64,000 nucleotides of DNA from Halopolyspora algeriensis (GTDB taxonomy: Bacteria; Actinomycetota; Actinomycetes; Mycobacteriales; Pseudonocardiaceae). Of the stretch, positions 1 to 8,010 are shown one piece after another; position 1 is the stretch's first letter; every line of letters begins with the position of its first letter. Below the pieces are notes generated by a model. The model did not search any database, had not been told where the DNA came from, and saw nothing but the letters and a program-made list of their open reading frames with translations. The stretch is from NCBI RefSeq assembly GCF_003337235.1, contig NZ_QPJC01000011.1, positions 1 through 64,000 of the forward strand, written 5' to 3'. The translations under genes and the position numbers were made by a program.

Positions 1-117
1 CTGCACCCGATCTACGCGCCGACGGCGGCCTACGGGCACTTCGGCCGCACCGACGTGGACCTGCCCTGGGAGCGCACCAACCGCGTCGACGCCCTCCGGG
101 AAGCCGCCCGGACGTGA
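1..117 (+). CDS. metK: S-adenosylmethionine synthetase, C-terminal fragment
   Basis: Only the last 38 codons are present, in frame from the first base of the window to a TGA. The fragment contains [16 protein letters not shown] and then DLPWE, the very conserved end of MetK, which makes S-adenosylmethionine from ATP and methionine in the cytosol. The active-site domains lie upstream of the window. MetK next to priA is the usual actinobacterial order, which supports the call despite the short length. Confidence 0.9.
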   Translation: MHPIYAPTAAYGHFGRTDVDLPWERTNRVDALREAART

Positions 118-135
118 CCGGCGACAAGCGAGCAT

Positions 136-148
136 GCCCGCAGCGGGC
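136..148. terminator. Short palindrome between convergent metK and trmL
   Basis: A GCCCGC/GCGGGC inverted repeat with almost no loop lies between the convergent metK and trmL stop codons. It could act as a weak bidirectional terminator. There is no T-tract, so this rests on position and symmetry only. Confidence 0.25.
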
Positions 149-610
149 TCACGGCATGGTGAAGCCCTGCTGACGCCATGCCTCGTAGACGGCCACGGCC
201 GCCGAGTTCGCCAGGTTCATCGAGCGTATGCCGGGCAGCATGGGAATGTGGACCTGCTGGGTGAGCTGCTCGGAACGCAGCACCTCGTCCGGAAGTCCGG
301 TCGATTCGCGGCCGAACAGCAACACGTCGCCGGGCCGGTAGGCAATCGTTTCGTAGGAGTGTTGCGCCGATGCGGTGAACGCGATGACCCGCTGCGGCTC
401 CAGAGATCGCCATGCCGCCTCGATATCGGGATGCACGTGCAGAACGGCCTTGTCGTGATAATCCAGACCGGCACGCCGCAACTGGGCGTCCTCGACCGAG
501 AACCCCAGCGGCTCGATGAGGTGCAGGACGCAGCCGGCCCCGGCGACCATCCGGATCGCGTTGCCCGTATTGCCCGGGATTTCGGGGTGGTGGAAGACGA
601 CGTGGAACAC
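149..610 (-). CDS. trmL: tRNA (cytidine/uridine-34 2'-O)-methyltransferase, TrmL-type SPOUT enzyme
   Basis: About 153 residues, the normal length for TrmL, which 2'-O-methylates the wobble base of certain tRNAs using S-adenosylmethionine. The N-terminus reads FHHPEIPGNTGNAIRM, and the C-terminal SAM-binding knot shows LLFGRESTGLP, IPM-PGIRSMNLANSAAVAVYEA; all are family signatures. I chose the GTG start at 610 because AAAGGGG lies about 6 nt upstream and because longer readings add sequence unlike the family. It is inserted antisense between metK and priA. SAM supply by metK is thematically related, but the genes are convergent and not an operon. Confidence 0.9.
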   Translation of the reverse strand: MFHVVFHHPEIPGNTGNAIRMVAGAGCVLHLIEPLGFSVEDAQLRRAGLDYHDKAVLHVHPDIEAAWRSLEPQRVIAFTASAQHSYETIAYRPGDVLLFGRESTGLPDEVLRSEQLTQQVHIPMLPGIRSMNLANSAAVAVYEAWRQQGFTMP

Positions 611-761
611 CTGCGCCCCTTTCGCGTCGTCGGTCCCGCCACTTCCCGCGCGGGCGCCATCGTAACGAGTGCGCGGCAGGCCGTGTATCGAGCCCGGGCG
701 GTGTGCGTTCAGCCGATGTGCGCAGCACCGGTTGCCGCCCTGTCGCCTCCCCTGCTTCTGG

Positions 762-767
762 TACACA
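762..767 (+). promoter_or_regulatory. Candidate -10 box of a leaderless priA transcript
   Basis: TACACA lies 7 nt before the priA ATG at 775, and no Shine-Dalgarno sequence is visible. The same spacing recurs before rpe, uvrC, the metallophosphoesterase gene and the gene at 56896. No convincing -35 box was found. Confidence 0.35.
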
Positions 768-774
768 GGTGCGT

Positions 775-2829
775 ATGACAGGTGCGGGTTCCCGGCGCGG
801 GAAGGCGCAGGGGGCGCCCCGGAAGTCCGCGCAGCGCGAGAGCACGCGTGTCGCCGCCTCCGAACTGCCGGTCGCGCGTGTTGCCGTCGATGTGTCGCCC
901 CCGCATCTGGACCGCCCTTTCGACTACCTCATCCCCGAACGCCTCGATGCCGAAGCCGTACCCGGTTGCCGTGTCCGGGTGCGCTTCAATCGCAGGCTGC
1001 TCGACGGTTTCCTGCTGGAACGCGTCGCCGAGTCCGATTTCGCGGGGCAGCTGTCCTGGTTGGAACGGGTCGTTTCTCCCGAGCCGGTGCTTTCCGAGGA
1101 CCTGCTGCGCCTGGCTCGAGGAGTGGCCGGGCGCTACGGGGGGACGCTCGGCGATGTGCTGCGGCTGGCCGTGCCACCACGCCATGCGCGGGCGGAGGGT
1201 GAGGCTCCCTGGGCTCCCGCCGCCTCCCCGCAGCGCCCGGCCGTACAGCACTGGTCCCGTTACCAGCACGGCACGTCGTTCCTGGACGCGGTGTACGCGG
1301 GCATATCGGCCCGTGCGGTGTGGCAGGCGCTTCCGGGGGAGCAGTGGTCGGACCGGCTGGCCGAGGCGGCCGCCACGGCTGCCGCGGCAGGACGCTCGGC
1401 GGTGATCGTCGTGCCGGATCACCGCGATGTGCGCCGCCTGGAGAAAGCGTGCGCCCGCCTTGTGGGGCAGCACGGTGTGGTGGCACTGACCGCCGAATCG
1501 GGCCCCGCCGAGCGGTATCGCCGCTGGCTGGCGGTGCTGCGTGGCGCCGTGCGGGTCGTGGTCGGAACCCGCGCGGCCATGTTCGCGCCGGTGCGTGATC
1601 TGGGACTGGCCGTGGTGTGGGACGACGGGGACGAACTGCATGCCTATCCTCAGGCGCCGTACCCGCATGCCCGGGACGTGCTGACCCACCGGGCGCATGC
1701 CGCCGGGGCGGCCCTGCTGGTCGGTGGGTTCGCTCGGACGGCCGAAGCGGCACTGCTGATCGAATCGGGGTGGGCCCGTGAGGTCGTGGCGCACCGGCAG
1801 GAGGTGCGCGCGGCGGCGGCTCGCGTGACCGCGATCGGCGAGGACGATACACAGCTGGCAAGGGATCCCGCTGCGCGGGCGGCACGTCTGCCGTCGGTGG
1901 CGTTCGAGGCCGCCCGTGCCGCGCTGCGTGCGAACACACCCGTGCTCGTCCAGGTTCCGCGGCGCGGCTACATGCCCGCGCTGGCGTGTGCACGGTGCCG
2001 TGAACGTGCGCGATGCCGCCGGTGCGCGGGGCCGCTCGCGTTGCCGGGAGGGACCGAGGAGGGAGTTCCGAAACCGGCCGCGTGCCGCTGGTGCGGGGCG
2101 ACGGAGGCGGCATTCCGGTGCCCCTCGTGCGGGGACCGGCGATTGCGGGCGGTGGTGATCGGAGCCGGGCGCACCGCCGAGGAGCTGGGGCGCGCCTTCC
2201 CCGGCGTGACCGTACGCACCTCGGGCGGTGGGGAAGTGCTCGAATCGGTTCCCTCCGGGGCTGCTCTGGTCGTGTCCACTCCCGGGGCCGAACCGGTTGT
2301 CGAGGGCGGTTACGGAGCCGCACTCCTGCTGGACGGTCGTGCTCTGCTGGCCAGGCCGGAGCTGCGCGCCTCCGAGCAGGCCTTGCGCCTGTGGTTCGCC
2401 GCGGCGGCGATGGTGCGCCCCGCCCGCGACGGGGGACGCGTCGTGGTGATGGCCGATTCCGCACTGCAACCCGTGCAGGCACTGGTGCGGTGGGACCCGT
2501 CCTGGTTCGCGTCGCTGGAATTGGCCGAGCGGGAGGAACTGGGTTTCCCGCCGACGAGACGGGTCGCCTCGGTGGATGGCTCTCCGGAGGCCGTGGCGGA
2601 CATGCTGGATTCCGTGGCGCTCCCCGACAGCGGTGAGATCCTGGGGCCGGTGCCGCTGGGAGAGGTCGACGACAGCGGCAACTCCGACCGCGAGCGTGCC
2701 CTCCTGCGGGTCGCGCGCCAGGACGGCCGGGCGCTGGCCGACTGCCTGTACTCCGCCCAGGCCGTACGTGCTGCCCGGAAGGGCGCCGAGCCGGTACGTG
2801 TTCAACTCGATCCGCTGGAACTGCTCTGA
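775..2829 (+). CDS. priA: Primosomal protein N' (PriA), helicase motifs degenerate
   Basis: 684 residues. The N-terminal DNA 3'-end-binding domain (around DRPFDYLIPERL, residues 47-58) is clear, and a Cys-rich zinc region occupies about residues 405-452 with repeated CxxC pairs. The ATPase core is eroded: no Walker A GxGKT loop, and the DEAH-like box reads VVWDDGDE. Actinobacterial PriA proteins are known to lack detectable helicase motifs, so this is normal for the lineage, and the protein probably works in replication restart without unwinding activity. The start at 775 follows a leaderless-type promoter; an upstream in-frame extension shows no family similarity. In this lineage priA is normally followed closely by fmt; here about 9.3 kb intervene. 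Confidence 0.9.
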   Translation: MTGAGSRRGKAQGAPRKSAQRESTRVAASELPVARVAVDVSPPHLDRPFDYLIPERLDAEAVPGCRVRVRFNRRLLDGFLLERVAESDFAGQLSWLERVVSPEPVLSEDLLRLARGVAGRYGGTLGDVLRLAVPPRHARAEGEAPWAPAASPQRPAVQHWSRYQHGTSFLDAVYAGISARAVWQALPGEQWSDRLAEAAATAAAAGRSAVIVVPDHRDVRRLEKACARLVGQHGVVALTAESGPAERYRRWLAVLRGAVRVVVGTRAAMFAPVRDLGLAVVWDDGDELHAYPQAPYPHARDVLTHRAHAAGAALLVGGFARTAEAALLIESGWAREVVAHRQEVRAAAARVTAIGEDDTQLARDPAARAARLPSVAFEAARAALRANTPVLVQVPRRGYMPALACARCRERARCRRCAGPLALPGGTEEGVPKPAACRWCGATEAAFRCPSCGDRRLRAVVIGAGRTAEELGRAFPGVTVRTSGGGEVLESVPSGAALVVSTPGAEPVVEGGYGAALLLDGRALLARPELRASEQALRLWFAAAAMVRPARDGGRVVVMADSALQPVQALVRWDPSWFASLELAEREELGFPPTRRVASVDGSPEAVADMLDSVALPDSGEILGPVPLGEVDDSGNSDRERALLRVARQDGRALADCLYSAQAVRAARKGAEPVRVQLDPLELL

Positions 2830-2859
2830 TCGGTGGGACACGACCGGCTCGGCGCTCTC

Positions 2860-3957
2860 TCAGTACGGGTGTGCCCGCGTTGCGAGAGGTTCGGCGATGC
2901 TCCCGTCGCTGCCGTCGGGAAACGAGATGCGTTCGGGGTCACCGTCCGATGTGTACCGCCGCTGTGGGTTCGCGGCGAGCTTGTCGAGCCAGGCCGTCGA
3001 CCCGAACCGTGCTCCCTTGCCGGAGTCGCCCTGCGAGCGGATACGCGGGATATTGAGCGGGTCGAACTCCTGCGAGAACGGTGACGGCGCCGGTCCGGCT
3101 CCCACCAGCAGCACCGCCTCGTGCCGGTACCGCGTCCCCTCGAAGGAACCGGACCGGGCGAGTTCCTCGTTGTCGGGAGCGACCCCCAGCGGCAGCGCCA
3201 TGGTGCGGACCCGGGCGTCGGGAACCGCGGAGGTGATCTCCTGCTGCATGGTGGCGATCTGGCGCTGCACTTCTCGTGCCGAGACCTGGCCGAGGTTGGG
3301 GTGCTGCCGGGTGTGGTTGCCGATCTCGAAGCCGTGCTCGTGCAACCAGCGGAGAGTGCGCTGGTTGTCCTGCTTTCCGAACACCGGTTCGGTGACGTAG
3401 AACGAAGCCACCGGTCGAAAGTCCGGATGGTCGGCGGCCACGTCGAGCAGGATGCGCACCGCGGTGCCTTGTGCCGGTTCGCCGTTGGCGTCGAGGGAGA
3501 ACTGCGAGACCGAAGAGTCGTCGAATGTCAGCACCACGGGATGGCTCCCTGCCGGGATGTCCATGTTGCCGGTGGCGTATTCGGCTGTCGTGACGGGAAC
3601 GTAATCCTCACGAGCGAGCCGCTCCAACTCCGCGCGGAATTCCTGCGGAGTCCGGTCGTAGACGCTGGAGGGGTTCGGGGTGATCCGGTGATACATCAAC
3701 ACCGGCACCTGCCCCAGTTCGTTCGCCGCGACGGAGGCGGGGGGAGGTGGTGGTGAGGTGGTGGCCGATGAGGTCGTGGGCTGTGGCGGGTCCTGCGTCG
3801 CAGCCGGTTCGACCTCACGTGGAGCACCGCAGCCGGTGACCAGAGTCAACCCGGTGACCGCGATGAGCGCGGTGAGCCCGGACATGGTGCTTCGCCCGGA
3901 TGGAGGAGAACGGAAGAGCCGTCCACGATTTTCACTGATCGAGAGCATAGGTACCAC
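2860..3957 (-). CDS. Secreted polysaccharide deacetylase lipoprotein (NodB/CE4 fold)
   Basis: 365 residues from a GTG at 3957; ATG at 3948 or 3885 are alternatives. A hydrophobic segment ends in the lipobox-like LTLVTGC (Cys43), followed by a Pro/Thr-rich linker, so it is predicted to be a membrane-anchored extracellular lipoprotein. The CE4 domain shows VLTFDDS (about 143-148) and the metal-binding HTRQH (His215, His219). Such enzymes remove acetyl groups from peptidoglycan or other polysaccharides. The exact substrate cannot be read from the sequence. A TACAGT sequence at 3958-3963 (minus strand) could be the -10 of a leaderless transcript from 3948. It is divergent from the glycoside hydrolase gene at 4159, which suggests a cell-envelope theme. 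Confidence 0.85.
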   Translation of the reverse strand: MVPMLSISENRGRLFRSPPSGRSTMSGLTALIAVTGLTLVTGCGAPREVEPAATQDPPQPTTSSATTSPPPPPASVAANELGQVPVLMYHRITPNPSSVYDRTPQEFRAELERLAREDYVPVTTAEYATGNMDIPAGSHPVVLTFDDSSVSQFSLDANGEPAQGTAVRILLDVAADHPDFRPVASFYVTEPVFGKQDNQRTLRWLHEHGFEIGNHTRQHPNLGQVSAREVQRQIATMQQEITSAVPDARVRTMALPLGVAPDNEELARSGSFEGTRYRHEAVLLVGAGPAPSPFSQEFDPLNIPRIRSQGDSGKGARFGSTAWLDKLAANPQRRYTSDGDPERISFPDGSDGSIAEPLATRAHPY

Positions 3958-4158
3958 ACTGTAGGGAATGGAAAGTCGGTCTTGATTACTCCAAGTCGGT
4001 CTTGCTGTCGCCGATGATCACCTGCCGGTGTGAGTGACTGATACCGTCCTCGGAGGATGCCGATACCTGCCAGGACGCTTTCGGCGGCACCGGCGGTATC
4101 CAGGGTGGCAGCCTGGGATATTTTCGGCCACTGTGGTCGGTAACCGAGGAGGCGCACG

Positions 4159-5775
4159 ATGGTCGATTCGACACAGGAGGAAAATGCACCCGCATCCGGC
4201 ACGGAAAAGCGACCATCGTCGTGGTTGAGCAAAAGCCTGCTCGCCGCTGCCGCTCTCGTGCTCGTGGTGGGAGGTGTCTGGCTGCTGCACCTGTCGTCCG
4301 GCTGGGGTGTGAAAATCGCCGGAATCGGTGAGCATCCTGTCACTCCCTCAGCGGTGTCCGACGGGGCCATCCAGGTACGCGGAGAATCGGTGAACCATCT
4401 GCGAGCCTACGTGGACGGTCGCCCCGTGTCCGTGCACGTCGGTCAGGGCCACGCCGAGATCCGCCCGGAGGACCTTGCCGACGGGCGTCACGAGCTGCGG
4501 ATCTCCGTACCGTCGGTGATCCCGCTGCTGGGCGATCGCAGTTTCACCGAGCAGTTCACCGTGGACGGCACAGCGCCACAGCTGGCCACCGAAAAATCCC
4601 TGAGCAGCGAGTCGTTCGATGCTCCCGTGACGGTCTCCGGTACCGCGGAGGGAGCGGCACGCGTCACCGTCGCGGGTAATCCCGTGCCACTGGACAAGTC
4701 CGGGAAGTTCACCACCTCGATGCAGCAACCGCCTGCCACGATCCCGGTCGTGGCCAGCGATCGAGCCGGTAACCGCACCGCTGTCGACGTCACCGTCAAT
4801 GTCACTCACCCCGGCATGCGTGCCGTGCACATGACCGGCCACGCGTGGACGAGCGATCAGCTGCGCGAGCCGGTCCTGCAGATGGCCCGTGAGGGCAAGA
4901 TCGACACGGTCGAACTGGACATCAAGGACGAGAGCGGCGAGATCCCCTACGACTCGCAGGTTCCACTGGCCAACAAGATCGGCGCGGACAAGGGCTATTA
5001 CGACGCCCGCAAGGTCATCGACAAGTTGCACAGCATGGGTGTGCGCGTGGTGGGCCGTCTGGTCGCCTTCAAGGACCCGATCCTCGCCGAGGCCTCGTGG
5101 CAATCCGGGCACCGCGAGCGGGTCGTGCAGACCGCAGGCGGCGGCGCCTACAACGGTGGATACGGGAACTTCTCCTTCACCAATTTCGCCAATCCCGCGG
5201 TACGCCAGTACAACATCGATATTGCCGCCGAGGCCGCTGCCCTGGGATTCGACGATATTCTCTACGACTACGTGCGGCGCCCGGACGGCAACATCGACAG
5301 CATGCGGTTCGCCGGCCTGGAAAGTGCCCCCGGGGAAAGTATCGCCTCGTTTCTCCAGCAGACCCGCGAGCGGATTCGCGAGCACGACACCTTCCTCGGT
5401 GCCTGCGTGTTCGGCATCACCGTGACCCGCCCCGAATCGGTCGGGCAGAACATCCCCATGATGGCCGAGCACCTCGACTACGTCGCACCGATGATCTACC
5501 CCTCGCACTGGGGGCCCGGTGAGTACGGTGTCGCCAACCCGAACCGGGAGCCGTACAAGATCGTGCACCGTTCCCTGCAGGACTGGCGCGAGGCGGTGCG
5601 CGGCACCAACACCCAGGTCTTCCCGTGGCTGCAGGACTTCAGCCTCGGTGTGGCCTACGGCCCCGAGGAAGTCAAGGCCCAGATCACGGCCAGCCGGGAC
5701 AACGGGATCGACTCGTTCCTGCTGTGGTCGCCGGCCTGCCGCTACACCACGGCAGCGCTGTCCGCGCGGCCGTGA
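4159..5775 (+). CDS. Membrane-anchored putative glycoside hydrolase, DUF4015/GHL10-like
   Basis: 538 residues. One N-terminal transmembrane segment (about 26-45) is followed by two Ig-like or bacterial-surface modules (about 60-215) and a C-terminal TIM-barrel-like domain starting near AVHMTGHAW. That domain carries TVELDIKDESGEI, ILYDYVRRPDG (about 367-377) and VAPMIYPSHWGPGEYG, hallmarks of the DUF4015 putative glycoside hydrolases (COG1306). The Asp and Tyr of the YDYVR motif are likely active-site residues by analogy. The start is supported by GAGGAGG about 8 nt upstream. Substrate unknown. The divergent neighbour is a polysaccharide deacetylase. Confidence 0.85.
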   Translation: MVDSTQEENAPASGTEKRPSSWLSKSLLAAAALVLVVGGVWLLHLSSGWGVKIAGIGEHPVTPSAVSDGAIQVRGESVNHLRAYVDGRPVSVHVGQGHAEIRPEDLADGRHELRISVPSVIPLLGDRSFTEQFTVDGTAPQLATEKSLSSESFDAPVTVSGTAEGAARVTVAGNPVPLDKSGKFTTSMQQPPATIPVVASDRAGNRTAVDVTVNVTHPGMRAVHMTGHAWTSDQLREPVLQMAREGKIDTVELDIKDESGEIPYDSQVPLANKIGADKGYYDARKVIDKLHSMGVRVVGRLVAFKDPILAEASWQSGHRERVVQTAGGGAYNGGYGNFSFTNFANPAVRQYNIDIAAEAAALGFDDILYDYVRRPDGNIDSMRFAGLESAPGESIASFLQQTRERIREHDTFLGACVFGITVTRPESVGQNIPMMAEHLDYVAPMIYPSHWGPGEYGVANPNREPYKIVHRSLQDWREAVRGTNTQVFPWLQDFSLGVAYGPEEVKAQITASRDNGIDSFLLWSPACRYTTAALSARP

Positions 5776-5801
5776 CCTTTCCGTAGCTGTACGGAAGACG
5801 T

Positions 5802-5841
5802 GCGCCGTTTCCGTCCGGGCGAGGCCGGACGGAAACGGCGC
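5802..5841 (+). terminator. Strong hairpin terminator after the glycoside hydrolase gene
   Basis: A perfect 17-bp inverted repeat (5802-5818 with 5825-5841) closes a 6-nt loop 27 nt after the stop codon. There is no T-run, as is common for terminators in GC-rich actinobacteria. The remaining bases up to 6078 hold the ABC transporter promoter region and no gene I can support. Confidence 0.75.
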
Positions 5842-5998
5842 GGATCGTCGGCACCGGGTGGTCACGGCCGCGCCATGGCGCAGCGGCGGCCACGCCGCGA
5901 TGGCGATGTCCCGCAGAATTGTTTTGCCGATTTTCCCGGAATTCCGTCCTCCGGGAAGCGCGATACGGCCACGCAAGTAACGTTTTGACAAATAGCCC

Positions 5999-6026
5999 TT
6001 GCGTGGTGTGCATCACCCAATAAACT
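5999..6026 (+). promoter_or_regulatory. Candidate promoter of the peptide ABC transporter operon
   Basis: TTGCGT (5999-6004) and TAAACT (6021-6026) are separated by 16 nt in a locally AT-rich stretch upstream of the first permease gene. A TTGACA at 5985-5990 is an alternative -35, but no good -10 lies at the right distance from it. Confidence 0.4.
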
Positions 6027-6078
6027 CCCGTGCCAACCGAAATCGAACGCGATCGAGTGTGGAACGGGAGGCGCTTGA

Positions 6079-7061
6079 ATGGCGAGATTCCTGTTTCGCC
6101 GGTTGTTGAACTACGCGATTCTGGTCATTGTGGCCTCGAGTGTCGCTTACCTGCTCGCCGCGGTGAGTCTCGATCCGCGATCGAATTTCGCGCAACGAAA
6201 TCCGCCTCCGCCGCCGGAGGTCGTGAATGCGACGCTGTCCGAGCTGAACATGAACGACCAGGACCCGTTGCTCGCCCGTTACGGGACCTGGGTGGGGGTG
6301 TTCTGCAGGGAGACTTCGGCAAGACGATCGACGGCGGTTCCGTCAATGCCGAGATGGGCCGGCGAATCGGGGTCAGTCTGCGGCTGCTGCTCATCGGGAC
6401 CGTTCTCGGTACGGGACTCGGAGTGCTGCTCGGCGCGTGGAGCGCGGTCAAACAGTATCGATTGTCCGATCGGGCGATCACTCTGCTGTCATTTCTGTTG
6501 CTTGCCGTTCCCGTCTTCCTGACCGCGGTGATGCTCAAGTACGCCGCAGTCAATGTCAACGACATGCTGGGATTTCGGGTGTTCGAGTACACCGGCGAGT
6601 ACACCCCGGCTTCGGATACGGGATTCTGGGGAAATCTCGGCGATCGGCTCAGTCATCTCGTGCTGCCCACGCTCACGCTCATCCTCGTCGAGGTCGCCCG
6701 GTACAGTCGCTATCAACGCAGCACCCTGCTGGACGTGCTCGGCAGTGACTACCTGCGTACGGCACGAGCGAAGGGATTGCCGCGCTCCAAAGCGATCCTC
6801 AAGCACGGGTTGCGCACCTCCATGATTCCCGTCGCGACGTTCTTCGCCTACAACTTCGGATTGCTGCTGACCGGTTCGATTTTCGTGGAGAAGATCTTCG
6901 CCTGGCACGGCATGGGCGAATGGTTCATCGACTCGGTGCACCGCCAGGACGTCAACGCGGTTGCCGCGGTGAGCCTGTTCGCCGGCGTCATGGTGCTCGT
7001 CGCCGGACTGCTGGCCGATGTGATTCTCGCGTTGCTCGACCCCAGGGTCCGAGTCGGTTAA
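6079..7061 (+). CDS. Peptide ABC transporter permease (DppB/OppB-like), interrupted by a 1-nt frameshift
   Basis: The N-terminus (MARFLFRRLLNYAILVIVAS, about 73 codons) starts at 6079 in one frame. The rest, from GVLQGDFGKTID through the permease EAA-type loop (DYLRTARAKGLPRSKAIL) to LLDPRVRVG, is in another frame. Together they form a complete DppB-type inner-membrane permease. The break maps to a run of five G at 6294-6298; one extra G would restore the canonical GG-VLQGDFG join. Because the four other transporter genes are intact, a sequencing error or very recent mutation is more likely than an old pseudogene. If it is real, the transporter would lack one permease. No evidence for programmed frameshifting beyond the G run. 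Confidence 0.8.
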
Positions 7062-7074
7062 GGAGCGTCCAACC

Positions 7075-8010
7075 ATGGTGGAACCCGGCAGGACGGTGAG
7101 TGCTCTCGAAGCCGACGAGGTGGCCGACGGCGACGTCGAAGAGCCGGAGCCGGCAGGAATTCCCCGGCGCAGGCTCGTATTTCGCCGCTTCCTGCGCAAC
7201 AGGATGGCGCTGGTGGGGCTGGTGGTGATCGTGCTGCTTTTCGCGATCGCCTACCTCGGGCATTACCTGACTCCCTGGGACTACAACGAGCAGGATTTCA
7301 CCTCGTTTCTCGAACCCCCTTCGGCGGAGCACTGGTTCGGCACCACCCGCACGGGGGGCGACGTGTTCGCCCTGACGATGCGAGGGCTGCAGAAATCACT
7401 GGTCATCGGTTTGCTGGTAGGACTGATAGCCACCGGATTCGCCACCGTCATCGGCACGTTCGCCGCCTACTACGGCGGAGCAGTGGACCGCGTCCTGATG
7501 TGGGGCGTCGACCTGCTGCTGGTACTTCCGGCGTTCCTGGTCATCGCGGTTCTCTCGCCGACTTTCCAGGGAACGACGTGGTTGATGTTCGTGGCGCTGC
7601 TGGCGCTGTTCAGCTGGATGGTTCCCGCCCGGGCGATCCGTGCGATGACCTTCTCGGTCAAGGAGCAACCGTACGTGCAGGCGGCCCGCTTCATGGGGGT
7701 GTCCGGGCCGCGCATCGTGTTCCGGCACATCATTCCCAACATCTCCTCGTTCATCATCATCGACGCGACGCTGCAGGTGGGCTTCGCGGTGATCGCCGAA
7801 GCCGGGCTGTCCTACTTCGGTTTCGGGGTGCAGCCACCGGACGTATCCCTGGGCACGCTGATCTCCGACGGCGCGCGTTCGGCGATCTCCTATCCCTGGT
7901 TGTTCCTGTTCGCCGGTGGTGCGCTCGTGCTGTTCGTGCTGGCCGTGAACTTCGTCGGAGACGGCTTGCGGGACGCCTTGGATCCGGACGCGGAGGGCGG
8001 TTCCCGATGA
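7075..8010 (+). CDS. Peptide ABC transporter permease (DppC/OppC-like)
   Basis: 311 residues. It has an N-terminal cytoplasmic stretch, [17 protein letters not shown] and then about six membrane segments typical of DppC. The substrate-specificity loop includes [20 protein letters not shown], the EAA-like contact site for the ATPases, and [20 protein letters not shown] near the C-terminus is a family signature. AAGGAG lies about 9 nt before the ATG. It follows the frameshifted permease by 13 nt and overlaps the ATPase gene by 4 nt (ATGA), so the genes are co-translated. It forms the channel with the upstream permease. Confidence 0.92.
   Translation: MVEPGRTVSALEADEVADGDVEEPEPAGIPRRRLVFRRFLRNRMALVGLVVIVLLFAIAYLGHYLTPWDYNEQDFTSFLEPPSAEHWFGTTRTGGDVFALTMRGLQKSLVIGLLVGLIATGFATVIGTFAAYYGGAVDRVLMWGVDLLLVLPAFLVIAVLSPTFQGTTWLMFVALLALFSWMVPARAIRAMTFSVKEQPYVQAARFMGVSGPRIVFRHIIPNISSFIIIDATLQVGFAVIAEAGLSYFGFGVQPPDVSLGTLISDGARSAISYPWLFLFAGGALVLFVLAVNFVGDGLRDALDPDAEGGSR

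Noticed and set aside
709-2841. 710-codon open frame antisense to priA
   Set aside because: High GC keeps reverse frames open; the translation has no recognisable domain, while the plus strand is clearly PriA.
6030-6295. Alternative N-terminus for the peptide permease in the frame used downstream
   Set aside because: That frame gives no membrane helices, whereas the frame from 6079 gives the typical MARFLFRRLL start; a frameshift is the better explanation.
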